NCBI RefSeq assembly: GCF_050003625.1 | Contig: NC_134397.1 | Span: 198,173,063-198,237,062 of the forward strand | DNA length: 64,000 bases | From: Haematobia irritans | Taxonomy: Eukaryota > Arthropoda > Insecta > Diptera > Muscidae | Direction: 5' to 3' | Notes under the pieces: model-generated | The model's database searches: none | The model's input: the letters and a program-made list of their open reading frames with translations, nothing else | What the model was told of the DNA's origin: nothing | Program-made: the position numbers and the translations under genes | In this document: one piece after another, positions 1 through 10,898 of the stretch | How the letters are laid out: each line of letters begins with the position of its first letter | Position numbering within the stretch: position 1 is the first letter of the stretch

Positions 1-1545
1 TATTTCTATATAGAAAATTTTGTCCAATTTTCATTTCTATAGAAAATTTTGTCAAAATTTTATTTCTACAGGAAATTTTGTCAAAATTTAATTTCTACAG
101 GAAATTTTTGTCAAAATTTTATCTCTACCGAAAATTTTTCAAATTTTCATTTCTATAGAAAATTTTGTCAAAATTTCATTTCTATGGAAAATTTTGTCAA
201 AATTTTCATTTCTGTAGAAAATTTTGTCAAAATTTTATTTCTACAGAAAATTTTGTCAAAATTTCATTTCTATGAAAAATTTTGTCAAAATTTTATTTCT
301 ATGGAAAATTTTGTCACCATTTTATTTCTATAGAAAACTTTGTCAAAATTTTATTTTTACAGAAAATTTTGTCCAATTTTCATTTCTATAGAAAATGTTG
401 TCAAAAATTTAATTTCTATAGGAAATTTTGTCAAAATTTAATTTCTATAAAAAAATTTGTCAAAATTTTATTTTACAGGAAATTTTTGTCAAAATTTAGT
501 CAAAATTTTATTTCTACAGGAAATTTTGTGATTTTTTTTTCTACAGAAAATTTTGTTAAAATTTTATTTCTATAGAAAATTTTTGTCAAAATTTTTTTTC
601 TACAGGAAATTTTGTCCAAATTTTATTTCTATAGAACATTTTGTAAAAATTTTATTTCTACAGAAAATTTTGTCAAATGTTCATTTCTGTAGACAATTTT
701 GTCAAAATTTAATTTCTATAGAAAATTTTGTCAAATTTTCATTTCTATAAAAATTTTGTCAAAATATTATTTCTATAGAAAATTTTGTCAAATTTTCATT
801 TCTATAAAGATTTTGTCAAAGTTTTATTTTTACAGGAAATTTTGTCAATTTTTTTTTCTACAGAAAATTTTGTGCAAATTTTATTTCTATAGAAAATATT
901 GTCAAAATTTTATTTTTACAGAAAAATTTTCATTTCTATAGAAAATTTTGTCAAAATTTCATTTCTATGGAAAATTTTGTCAAAGTTTTATTTCTATGGA
1001 AAATTTTGTCAAAATTTTATTTCTATATAGAAAATTTTGTCAAAATTTTATTTCTATAGAAAATTTTGTCAAAATGTTATTTCTATAGAAAATTTTGTCA
1101 AAATTTTATTTCTATGGAAAATTTTGTCAAAATTTTATTTCTATAGAAAATTTTGTCAAAATTTTATTTCTACAGAAAATTTTTTCCAATTTTCATTTCT
1201 ATAGAAAATTTTGTCAAAATTTTATTTCTACAGGAAATTTTGTCAAAATTTAATTTCTACAGGAAATTTTTGTCAAAATTTTATCTTTACCGAAAATTTT
1301 TCAAATTTTCATTTCTATAGAAAATTTTGTCAAAATTTCATTTCTATGGAAAATTTTGTCAAAATTTTCATTTCTGTAGAAAATTTTGTCAAAATTTTAT
1401 TTCTATAGAAAAATTTGTCAAATTTTTTTTCTATAGAAAACTTTCTCAAAATTTTATTTCTATATAGAACATTTTGTCACAATTTATTTTTTCTATATTG
1501 AAAATTTTCTAAAATTTTTTTCTATATTCATTCATAAATACAAGG
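1..1545 (+). repeat. 29-bp minisatellite array, forward orientation
   Basis: Tandem copies of a 29-bp unit, consensus TTTCTATAGAAA followed by ATTTTGTCAAAATTTTA, run from the window edge to about 1545. The unit contains two dyads, TTTCTATAGAAA and AAAATTTT. Variants such as ctacagg, ctatgg and ctgtag are interspersed. A block of variant units at 49-333 recurs at 1211-1408, 1162 bp (about 40 units) later, showing block duplication. Open frames such as FYFYRKFCQNF...ENFVKILFL are translations of the repeat and are not genes. Confidence 0.95.
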
Positions 1546-2700
1546 AACGCTGAACTCCCATTTTCATATCTCCAGCATTTGGAAGACGATCACCAGTCTC
1601 TTGGTGTTGTGGTTCGAAATATTGATTTTAGTGCAGCTTGCTGGATTATTATTATGACTGATTTTCTACAGCAGAGCCTTTTGCTTTATTTTTTTTTAAA
1701 TGCATTGGGGATTTTTGTGTGGTATTTAAATTTGGCGACGAAAACATCATAACTTGGGGACAAGAGCCAGAAAAGTACGAGCAACACTGCCAATAATCAT
1801 AGTCTACTTGGCAGAACTATATTTCCTTACATGCATCTTCGAGTGCGTAACCTATTCCATCTTTGAGATTGGAAAAGCGACTGAACAGTTTTTTTTCTAG
1901 TATAGGGATAATCCACACACATCTATTTCACCACACACACAGATACTCTCGGATTGGAACTAAGAAAGAGAAGAGTATGTGGGATGAATGCAATGCCTTG
2001 TCCCATATGTGGACGCGCGCACAATACTTTTGCTTTCAATTGAGTTGTAGATACACCGACCGGTAGATAGGAGGCACACATATGGTGAATACACGGAAGT
2101 TGCCGATGAGCATAAACAAAATGGGGTTGGGATTTGTATAATGTGGATACAATATAGCTGGTGGCAATCAATCGAGCGACCGAAGAAAGAAGCCCCATGT
2201 GTGAACTATACACCACAACACGCATATCAACTATGGTGAGGTATTCCCCCATGCCATAAGACTGCCGACTCTGCTGACACCCATCATTGTCTACGTGAAC
2301 AGAGTGTGAGTGTGGCATTAGAAAAGGTTCGTTGTGAGAGTGATAGTTTTACGATAGTTGAAGTGACTCTGTGGAAATTTCTGTTCGCCCGATACTTAGT
2401 TATGGTAATATATTAGTTCTGAAACACTATTTCTGTTAGTTATAGTTTTAGTTACTCTCTCACTTGAGCCCCAATAAAATATGAAATGCTTTTGTTGTAT
2501 GTGTCAATGTAATATTCCATAGGTAGGGGAGCTTTGAATAAAAAGGCGTTCTCCTTAGCATGTGAAATCGCAATAGTATGAAAGTCGAGTCATATATTTA
2601 GGTGTACTTTTTGCTGTTGTGTTCAAGGCAGGGATGATACATGATGTTAATGAAGAAATACTAAAAACATATAAAAAATGTACATTTCGAAAGAAAATTC
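1546..2700. other. Non-repetitive spacer, no gene recognised
   Basis: The satellite stops at an AT-rich transition and mixed-composition DNA follows. Short open frames on both strands (for example minus 1923-2318) show no recognisable domain, no methionine context support and no splice structure I could defend. I see no RNA gene or transposon end here. Confidence 0.5.
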
Positions 2701-3192
2701 GAAATTATTTCTATACAAAATTTTGTCAAAATTTTATTTCTATAGAAAATTTTGTCAAAATATAATTTCTATAGAAAATTTTGTCAAAATTTTATTTCTA
2801 TAAAATTTTTTTTCAACAATTTATTTCTATAGAAAATTTTGCCAACAATTTATTTCTATAGAAAATTTTGCCAACAATTTATTTCTATAAGAAATTGTGT
2901 CAAAATTCTATTTCCATAGAAAATTTTGTCCGATTTTTATTCTATAGGAAATTTTGTCAAAATTTTATTTTTATAGGAAAAATTTTATTCTTATAGAAAA
3001 TTTTGTCAACAATTTATTTCTATACAAAATTTTATTTCTATAGAAAATTTTGTCAAAATTATTTTTCTCATATTTTTATTTCTATTGAAAACTTTGTTTC
3101 TATAGAAAATTTTGTCAAAATGTTATTTCTATAGAAAAATTTTTGACAATTTTATTTCTATAGAAAATTTTGTCAAGAATTTATGTCTATAT
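2701..3192 (+). repeat. 29-bp minisatellite array, degenerate
   Basis: About fifteen units of the same 29-bp repeat, with variants gccaacaatttat and with several partial units. It ends exactly where the TATACCC hairpin of the family A repeat begins at 3193. Confidence 0.9.
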
Positions 3193-3779
3193 TATACCCC
3201 CCACCATAGGATGGGTGTCATTCCGTTTGTAACACATCTAAATATTGCTCTAAGACCCCATAAAGTATATATATTCTGGGTCGTGATGAAATTCTGTCTG
3301 TTGAAATCACGCTAACTTCCGAACGAAAAAAGCTATCGACTTAAAACTTGGCACAAGTAGTTGTTATTGATGTAGGTCGGATGGTATTGCAAATGGTCCA
3401 CTTTTACGTATAGCCCCGGTCCACTTTTACGTATAGCCCCCATATAAACGGACCCCAAATTTGGCCTGTGAGGCCTCTAAGAGAAGCAAATTTCATCCGA
3501 TCCGGCTGAAATTTGGTACATGGTGTTAGTATATGGTCTCTAACAACCATGCAAAAATTGGTCCACATCGGCCCATAATTATATATAGCCCCCATATAAA
3601 CCGATCACCAGATTTGACCTCCGGAGCCTCTTGGAAGACCAAAATTCCTCCGATCTGGTTGAAATTTGGTACGTGGTATTAATATATGGCCTCAAACTCC
3701 CATGCAAAAATTTGTCGAAATCGGTCCATAATTATATATTGGCCCCATATAAACCGATCCCCAGATTTGACCTCCAGAG

Positions 3780-4336
3780 TAGAGGTGTGCACGTGACACA
3801 AAATTGTCGTGACTCTCGAAAATTTTCGTGATTTGTGCGTGAGTCGTGAGTCACGCTCATGACAACAGCGTGAGTGTGTGTGAGCGTGATTAACAAACCA
3901 AAATGTCGTGCGTGAGCGTGAGTCACGAAAATAATATCTTCGTGAGTGTGCGTGAGTAACGAATTAAACTCACGAAAATATTCCTGCTCACCAACATAAA
4001 ACGTTTAAGAGTTAAATTCAATTACAATTTTAGTGACACCTGGGATGTTAAGAGTTTAATAACACTCTCAATTTTAATAATGCTCATGTTTTCAGAAACA
4101 TCGGTAAGATAAATTAATCATAAAATTATTGGTGAGTCACGATATTTTTCGTGAGTCACGGTATTTTTCGTGAGTCACGACTTTTCGTGCGTGAGTATGC
4201 ATGAGTACAAATTTTCTTTTCGTGAGTGTGCGTGAGCGTGAGTCCTATCAAAAAATATCGTGTGTGAGTGTGCATGAGTATGATTTTTCAGTCGTGAGTG
4301 TGCGTGAGTAAACTATTACTCACGTGCACACCTCTA
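3780..4336. mobile_element. hAT-type MITE, complete, 557 bp, 8-bp TSD
   Basis: Perfect 17-bp terminal inverted repeats TAGAGGTGTGCACGTGA at 3780-3796 and, inverted, at 4320-4336. The element is flanked by an exact 8-bp duplication CTCCAGAG (3772-3779 and 4337-4344) of the family A target. An 8-bp duplication plus a TAGRG-type terminus is characteristic of the hAT superfamily. The interior is made of degenerate CGTGAG/GTGCGTGAGTCACG motifs around a non-repetitive core (about 3990-4130, with GTGACACCTGGGATGTTAAG). There is no open reading frame, so it must depend on a transposase supplied elsewhere. Confidence 0.9.
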
Positions 4337-4474
4337 CTCCAGAGCCCCTTGGAAGTGCAAAATTCTTCCCATTCGTTTGAAATTTGGTACGTGATGTTAG
4401 TATATGGTATCCAACAACCATGCAGGAATTGGCCTATCAGCCCATAATTATATATAGCTCCCATATAAACCGAT

Positions 4475-7420
4475 TTATTTTGCGTACTAACCTGGTAGTT
4501 TGCAATAAGGGAGATGCACCAACCTTTGTCACCAAGAACAGACAAGAGGTTTTGGACGTCACGTTGACCTCTCCGGAACTGAATGATAAGATATCTGAGT
4601 GGCAAGTTTTGAGGGAACATAGCTTCTCAGATGATATCTACATCAGTTTCAGATTGGCTGTTCGTACTTCAAAGACCATATTTCCGCCAAATGTTAGGAA
4701 AGCTGATTGGAATAGGTATAGGGAATCGTTCAATTTGATGGTACCGGAAATGCCGGAGACAAATATGAGTACTGTGCAAGATATCGAACACGCAGTGGAG
4801 CGGATTAATAAGGCCTTCAACATTTCACTGAAAGCTGCTTGCCCTAGAGAAAAGCCAAGGGGAAAAAATCGGCCGCCATGGTGGACTACGGGGTTAAGTA
4901 ATATGAGGAAATCCTGCAGGAAGCTCTTTAACAAAGCAAAGTCCACAAGAGCTCCGGAGGATTGGGACACTTACAAGATGAATCTGAGAGCATATAAACG
5001 AGAACTGAGAAGGTCTCAACAAAACTCTTGGGATGATTACTGTAGCAGCATTGAGAATACGTCAGAGGCTTCCAGACTACGGAGGGTACTAGCATCCACT
5101 AACACCGCTCCAGGTTTTATTAAAACATCGGAGGGCAATTGGACAACGTGCAGTGAGGAGACGTTGGAGGTACTTTTGGATACACACTTCCCTGGAAATC
5201 AGACGGTTGAACCATGTTCCGGCGGTGTAACAGAGGCTCAGCGATCATTTCCTATCGAGGAAATTGTGTCGGAATCTAGAATAAAATGGGCTTTAAATAG
5301 CTTTGGACCATTGAAATCCCCCGGACCTGATGGAATTACTCCGGCGGAGTTACAGGCAGTGGCTGAAAGAATTATCCCCTGGTTGACGTTGATATATAAA
5401 CGATGTGTAAACTTAGCACATATTCCAGAAAAGTGGAGGGAAACAAAAGTCGTCTTCATACCTAAAGCAGGAAAAGCCTCTCACTCGAGTGCGAAGGATT
5501 TCCGACCAATCAGCTTATCCTCATTCCTACTTAAGACTCTGGAGAGGATGATAGACATGTATCTTAGAACTAGCGTGGATTCAAGATTGCTCTCGAAACG
5601 ACAGCATACATACTCGAAGGGCAGGTCTACTGAGACCGCATTGCATGAACTGGTCAGCTTTATTGAAAGCTCACTATCTGTCAAAGAATAAACAATCGTG
5701 GCGTTTCTAGACATCGAAGGGGCGTTCAATAATGTCCATCCGAGCTCGATATTAAATGGACTGACAACTCTGAATGTTGATCCAGGTATACTTAGGCTAT
5801 TAGACGAACTTCTAAGGAAGAAACGCATTTCAGCCACACTAGGACAAGCAAACATACAAAGGTATGTGAACAGAGGCACTCCTCAAGGAGGAGTTCTATC
5901 ACATCTTCTTTGGAATGTTGCTATAAACAACCTTCTGGTTTCCCTAGAAAAAGAAAGGATAAAAGTGGTGGCATACGCAGATGATGTGGCGCTAGCAGTC
6001 AGGAGAAAATTCCCATCCACAATCAGAGATATTATACAGAGAGCTCTCCGGATGACTGAGAAATGGGCGAAAGATAATGGTCTTAGTGTAAATCCAGCAA
6101 AGACAGAACTAGTCATGTACTGCAAAGATCGCAAAACTCCCACGGTTAGGCCCATTTCCTTGGGGGGTATTGAAATTCCCTTTGGTGAGTGTGCAAAATA
6201 CCTTGGCGTTATTTTGGACAGGAAGCTGAATTTTAGGCTTAATATTGAAGAGAGGGCGAGAAAAGCCACGGTAGCTTTGTACTCCTGCAAAAAGGCAATA
6301 AGGAAAAAGTGGGGACTAAAACCAAAAATTGTGCATTGGCTATACACGCCAGTAGTTAGACCTATAATGCTATATGGTGTTGTAGTCTGGTGGCCGGCAC
6401 TTCAGAAACCGACTTGTTTAGATAAAGTTCAGCGTATGGCGAGCTTATGTATCTCAGGCGCATTTAGTAAGACAAGAACAGACTCCCTTAATGTCATGCT
6501 ACATCTATTGCCTTTAGACATTTTGGCCAAACAGTCAGCTGCAACAACGGCTGTGCGGTTGCGCGAGCTATCGCTGTGGTCGGAAAAAATGTACGGTCAT
6601 AGTTCGGTCCTCAAAGTAATGCCAGATGTGCCTAACGTAGTGGATTACACCCTGGCAAAACCACTTTTCGACAAAAAGTTTGAAACTCTAATTCGCAACA
6701 GTGAGGCGTGGTGTACACAGACCCCGGGGAATAAAAGATATATAGATTTCTATACTGATGGCTCCAAATTGAATGGACAAGTGGGGTTCGGAGTATATTC
6801 TAAAGATCTGGAAATTCGAATAGCGAAAAGATAACCTAATCACTGTAGTGTTTTTCAGGCTGAAATATTGGCAATAAGAGAGGTTGTGAATTGGCTGAGA
6901 AGTAATGTTCCAACAAATATTGGCATTAATATATACTCACACAGTCAACCTGCAATAAAATCCTTGGACTCTGTGTTCCTTAACTCGAAAACGGCCATAG
7001 ACTGCCGCAAACCTCTCAACGAGATGGCTGAGCAGTACAATATTCACCTAATATGGGTGCCTGGCCATAGGAACATACCGGGGAACTGCGAAGCAGATGT
7101 GTTAGCAAGGCTAGGAACTACCTTACATATTCCAGGGGAACTAGAATCTGTTGGTATTCCTCTGGCCACCTGCAAGCTCTTACTGCGTGAGAGGGCTGTT
7201 AAGATGGCCAATGTTCGATGGGAAAATTGCAAGGGTTGTAGCGACACCAAGCAAATATGGCCCCATTTAAACTTAAACCGCACACTAGATATGCTAGTGT
7301 TCTCAAGACGTCAGATAGCACTAGGCGAATTTGCAAAAACTATAGGTGCGAAGTATAATGACTATTGTATGAGCTGTCATGATGTGGAGGAAAAGGAATC
7401 AATTAAACACCTCTTGTGTG
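4475..7420 (+). pseudogene. LINE ORF2 pseudogene: endonuclease remnant, reverse transcriptase, RNase H
   Basis: One reading frame carries the whole region, interrupted by TAA at 5689-5691 and at 6832-6834. An open frame extends upstream to an ATG at 4384, but its first 30 residues or so are translated family A repeat. Visible in order: the endonuclease C-terminus (SFSDDIYISF, where SDH is expected), RT motifs GPDGITPAEL, FRPISLSS, FLDIEGAF (after the first stop), GTPQGGVLSH, YADD at 5974-5985 and YLGVILD, then RNase H motifs YTDGSK, FQAEILAI and WVPGHRN-GNCEAD. The RNase H Asp expected in IYSDSQ is His (IYSHSQ). The frame continues as CMSCHDV..HLLC until it is cut at 7420. The truncation, stops and altered catalytic residues make it inactive. 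Confidence 0.9.
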
Positions 7421-9964
7421 CACAGAAAAAAAGTGTCTCGTAAATTTAAGAAGATTTTTACAATAATTTATTACAAGAATTTTCCAGAATTTTAGTTCAT
7501 TTTTCGTATCTTCAACGAAAATTAACTACTCGAAATGAAATTTTACAAATTCTAAGTAGCAATCGTTTAGTTCATGGCCTACAAAATACGATGGAAATTT
7601 CCTTAAAAAATTTCTTAACTGGTAGTTAAAAATTCGTTTGTTATGCTATAAAACTACTTGTGAAGTGTAAAGTATTTTCTAAATAATAAGTGCAATTTAC
7701 TATAAGATTTTTTTGTATGAGAAAATATTTTTTTGACGAAAAATGAACTTGAAAGTGGATAGCAATTTCTTACTGACAATTCCTATAGTTAATAATTGTT
7801 GGTAAAAATTACCCAATGAAATATTTTTAGTTCACATGTAATTAAATTTATAGACATTTTCGTCAAAAATGGTAGATAACATTTCATGAAAATTTTGCAA
7901 ATTTTAAGTTAAACGTTTCATCGTTCATAAACTGGTGTGCCTTTACAAATATTATTCTCAGAGTAAATTGTCAGCAGATGCGATGAACTAATGCATAGTA
8001 CAGAGATCTTTATCGGCATAGTGGAATGTGATTAATGTAAAGATGATGTTACTTGAGTTTTGTTGTGTATACATGAGCGTGGGGTTGTTTTTATTTTGGT
8101 TCATTTAGTGGTTTGTGTGTGTGTTTGTTATTCTTGGATGGTTTATTGGCTGGATGAGGTGTTGTTTTCAATAAAGGCACATGTGTTTTTGTTGTTGTAG
8201 GAATGTTTTGGCTTTGCTTGGTTTTGTTTGGCATGCTTCAGTTGTATAGTTGGCGTTGGCGTGGGCTGTTGCATCTTTTAATATGCAACAAGGGAATATA
8301 AAGGCATGGAATATTTTGGATTTTTGAGACATATATTGGTGTTTATTAAACATTTTAAATGAAAGTTATTAATATTTTATCGGTAGTTTCGAGAAAAGTT
8401 ATTAAGAATATTTTGGAAAATATGTTGAAATTACAAGTGTATTGAAATTTTTATTATTCAATGTAAAAAATTAATATTCAATTCCAGATGAATTTGGACA
8501 ATTTTTGTTATATCTCAGCGTATAGTTTAGCCATAAATTGGTAAGTATTGTTTTTTTAATATGGCTTTCTTTTAAAAATAATATTTTGTATGTATATTAT
8601 TATTTGTTAATTATTTTTTTTTTTTTTGGAAACCAGTTTAATGTTTTTCTTTGTTGTAAAAGCAATATTTAATTTCAGAGCAATTCCAGATGGGTTCGAA
8701 AATAGAGAATTGGTAAGTTTTCTTTTAAAATTTGGCTTTCTTTCAACTAGAATATTTACGTTTTTATGACCTTTTTATCATCAAAATTATAGGTTTTTAA
8801 TACCTTATTTTAGTATTTCTTTAATCAATTTTTTGGAAACCAATGTAATATTTCAATGTAAAAAAACAAATATTTAATTTCAGAATAACCCCTTAAAAAT
8901 TTGAAAAAAATGTTGGTACTCCTTTGCTTGTAATTTAATAGTGAATTGGTAAGGATTCTTTAACTTTCTTTTAACCAGAATATTTGTGTTTTTTATGCAT
9001 AATATTATTTTTTTCATTCGATTTTTTGGAAACCTATTTAATAATTTTATTTAATGTAAAAAATAAATATTTAATTTCAGAATAGCCCAAATAAATTTGG
9101 ACAACTTTTTATATTTCCCCTCAGCGTACAATTTAATAGAGAATTGGTAAGTTTTATATTAAAACTCTGGCTTTCTTTCAACTAGAATATTTATTTTATT
9201 ATATCCTTCACATCGATAACAACACAGTTTTATGAGTTTATATAGAATACTTCATTATTTCCTAATTGTTTCAGGTACCAATTTTATGAGATACGTTTTC
9301 CAAAGAAAAGTTGAATTCCTTACACCATTCGATAAATGAAGAATTAAAATTATATTTCATTACATGGTGTTAATTTTTAACAATTTTCATTATTGTTTCC
9401 ATTTTTTTCCAGCAAGATATGTGAAAAAATTACCTACGATGAATAAAAAAAAGGATAAGTCAAAATGTCCAAACAGCGGGTTCAAATGAACTACTCTCTG
9501 TTCCACGTGGTCATAATTTTTATTCACAAAAACATTGTATTAAGAACTTTCATCATAAGTTTTTATAATAAAATACTTTTGCTTAAAGAAAGTTTAATTT
9601 TAATGTATGAAAATTTTCATAATAGTAAAACGGTTTGTTGTTCCTTTAATTATTTAATTGCTCTGTACTGTGGAATGATTGATTTAAAAATAGTTTAGTC
9701 GTCGACATTTTAAAGAGACTGTTAACCAATTTTTATTATCGGGTTTCCCACAAAATAAGCAAGTAAAACAAAATAATACTGACTTTTTAACTTGGTAGGG
9801 GTATATAAATTTTATGGTGTTGTAAAAATGAACTAAACTACAATGTTATAGATGAACTAAAACTTAAGAGAATTATAAACTAGACAAGTTGAAAAAAATC
9901 ATGGTCAATATTACTACAGTTTAGTTCATTTTGCAATGGAAAAGGGTTCACTATTTTTTCAGTG
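7421..9964. mobile_element. 2.5-kb non-coding element with CACAG/CAGTG ends, inserted in the LINE
   Basis: Left end CACAGAAAAAAAGTGTC at 7421 and right end ACTATTTTTTCAGTG at 9964 form short imperfect terminal inverted repeats (CACWGAAAAAA). The LINE bases TG are present at 7419-7420 and again at 9965-9966, a 2-bp target duplication whose removal restores the LINE reading frame. No open frame longer than about 80 codons and no transposase motif is seen. The interior includes a tandem array with splice-site-like borders (8488-9274). Ends resemble those of the other CACTG elements in the window. A CACTA/CMC-type origin is possible but unproven. Confidence 0.75.
8488..9274 (+). repeat. Tandem exon/intron-like units
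   Basis: Four diverged units, about 170-240 bp apart, each have TTTAATTTCAG (first unit ATTCAATTCCAG), then a 34-66 nt block ending GAATTG, then GTAAGT/GTAAGG and an AT-rich segment containing GGCTTTCTTT, TTTTTTGGAAACC and ATGTAAAA. The GT positions are 8541, 8713, 8949 and 9147. CAG ends are at 8487, 8678, 8883, 9080 and 9274. The blocks (8488-8540, 8679-8712, 8884-8948, 9081-9146) look like repeated micro-exons AATAGCCC..TTTGGACAA..AATAGAGAATTG, but share no clear reading frame. Confidence 0.65.
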
Positions 9965-10106
9965 TGAGTGTCCTGCTTTTTGTGTAAGGCGTAAGCGAAT
10001 TTTAGGAGCATATAGCTTTAGATTACTGGCTGACCTGGAAAACGTTAACTTAAGCAGTTTGTTAATGTTTTTGGAGCAATCTGGTTGGTTCCACAAAAGT
10101 AAATAA
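9965..10106 (+). pseudogene. LINE ORF2 C-terminal piece downstream of the nested insertion
   Basis: Removing 7421-9964 and one copy of the TG duplication rejoins the frame at HLLC-EC, completing the pattern C-x2-C...H-x4-C (CMSC...HLLCEC). About 45 further residues follow, including PAFCVRRKRILGAYSF and ending EQSGWFHKSK before TAA at 10104-10106. This zinc-knuckle tail is normal for LINE ORF2 proteins of RNase H-bearing clades. The perfect restoration of frame shows that the insertion happened without further damage here. Confidence 0.85.
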
Positions 10107-10168
10107 TCGAGAAGGTTCAGTGGTTAAGACTAGAAGTGTCCATATGTAATAGGTACTTTTAGTTAAAT

Positions 10169-10242
10169 GTGGTATCACAATGGACTGAATAGTCTAAGTG
10201 AGCCTGAAATTTAATCGGGCTGCCACTAACCTAACCTAACCT
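10169..10242 (+). other. LINE 3' end, shared with the SINE tail
   Basis: The last 74 bases of the LINE read GTGGTATCACAATGGACTG, AATAGTCTAAGTGAGCCTGA, CGGGCTGCCAC and CTAACC repeats. The same sequence, with small differences (GATACATCGGG instead of GAAATTTAATCGGG), ends the SINE copies at 38586-38899 and 40639-40766. In LINE biology such a shared 3' tail is the reverse-transcriptase recognition region; here that role is inferred. Confidence 0.8.
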
Positions 10243-10857
10243 AAACCGATCCCCAGATTTGACCTCCGGTGCCTTTTGGAGAAGCAAATATCATCCGATC
10301 TGCTTGAAATTTGGTACGTGGTGATCGTATATGATATTTAACAACCATGCCAAAAGTAGTCCATATCAGTCCATAATCATATATATCACCCATATAAACC
10401 CATCCCGAGATTTGGTTTTGGAGCCTCTTGGAGGAGCAAATTTCATCCGAGTGAGTTGAAATTTGGTACATTGTGCTAGTATCTGGTCGTTAACAACCAT
10501 GCCTAACTAGGTCCATATCGGTCTATAGTTATAAATATCCCTCGGATAGATCGATTTCCAATCACACAAAAATTGGTCCATATCAAGTTCATAATTGTAT
10601 ATAGCCCCCATATAAGTGACCCCCATATTTCAATTCTGGCTCTCCACGTACCGTGCAAAAAGTCCATATCGATTCGTAATTATTTGTAGACTTAACTATA
10701 CATAACTTCTTTGTCTATTATATACCACGTATGGACTAACTCACAATTTAGAAAACGATGTTAAGAAGTTTTAAGATACCACAACCCAAGTAGTTCGATT
10801 GTGGATGACAGTTTTTCGTAGAAGTTTCTACGCAACCCATGTTGAAGGGTACATAAG

Positions 10858-10895
10858 ATTCGGCCTGGCCGAACTTACGGCCGTATATACTTGTT
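10858..10895. other. GC-rich terminal hairpin of family A
   Basis: TTCGGCC and GGCCGAA pair around a single T, followed by a second small palindrome TACGGCCGTA and then TATATACTTGTT. The same structure in the opposite orientation begins the family A-type sequence at 61032. Family B ends with the related CGGCCCGGCCGAACTTAGTG at about 22900. In such AT-rich DNA this GC-rich hairpin is conspicuous. Confidence 0.8.
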
Positions 10896-10898
10896 TAT

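Larger units (their letters stand above)
4475..10242 (+). mobile_element. 5'-truncated LINE with RT and RNase H, split by a 2.5-kb insertion
   Basis: A non-LTR retrotransposon inserted into family A. The target AAACCGAT is duplicated at 4467-4474 and 10243-10250. The 5' end is truncated inside the endonuclease domain and the 3' end is a CTAACC repeat tail, both typical of target-primed reverse transcription. Without the nested element at 7421-9964 the LINE body is about 3.2 kb. The domain order EN (remnant), RT, RNase H and C-terminal CCHC knuckle suggests a clade carrying RNase H such as LOA, I or an R1 relative; I cannot settle which by eye. Confidence 0.88.
3193..10895. mobile_element. Family A interspersed repeat, copy 1 (split by nested insertions)
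   Basis: Starts with a hairpin TATACCCCCCACCAT-AGG-ATGGG and continues with the conserved segment around 3221-3420 (TTCCGTTTGTAACACATC, TATATATTCTGGGTCGTG, AACTTGGCACAAGTAG). Modules of about 152-155 bp follow, each with GGTCCAYATCGG, ATATAGCCCCCATATAAAC and TCCGATCYGG. It is interrupted at 3780-4336 by an hAT-type MITE and at 4475-10242 by a LINE. Family A sequence resumes at 10243 and ends near 10895 with a GC-rich hairpin, TTCGGCC-T-GGCCGAA, and GTATATACTTGTT. No coding capacity is seen. I recognise it as an abundant muscid-type repeat but cannot assign a superfamily. Confidence 0.85.

Noticed and set aside
49..1408. Open frames rich in FYFYRKFCQNF / ENFVKILFL across all 29-bp arrays
   Set aside because: They are translations of the 29-bp repeat. 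Three units make 87 bp, so the peptide repeats every 29 residues. Frames end at the TAG within CTATAG unless a CTACAG variant occurs, and there is no gene structure.
1923..2318. 131-codon minus-strand frame
   Set aside because: Composition is non-protein-like (CACACA-rich ends) and no domain or homologue is recognised.
4384..4474. N-terminal 30 residues of the LINE open frame as real LINE protein
   Set aside because: These bases are family A repeat upstream of the AAACCGAT duplication. The LINE proper begins after 4474.
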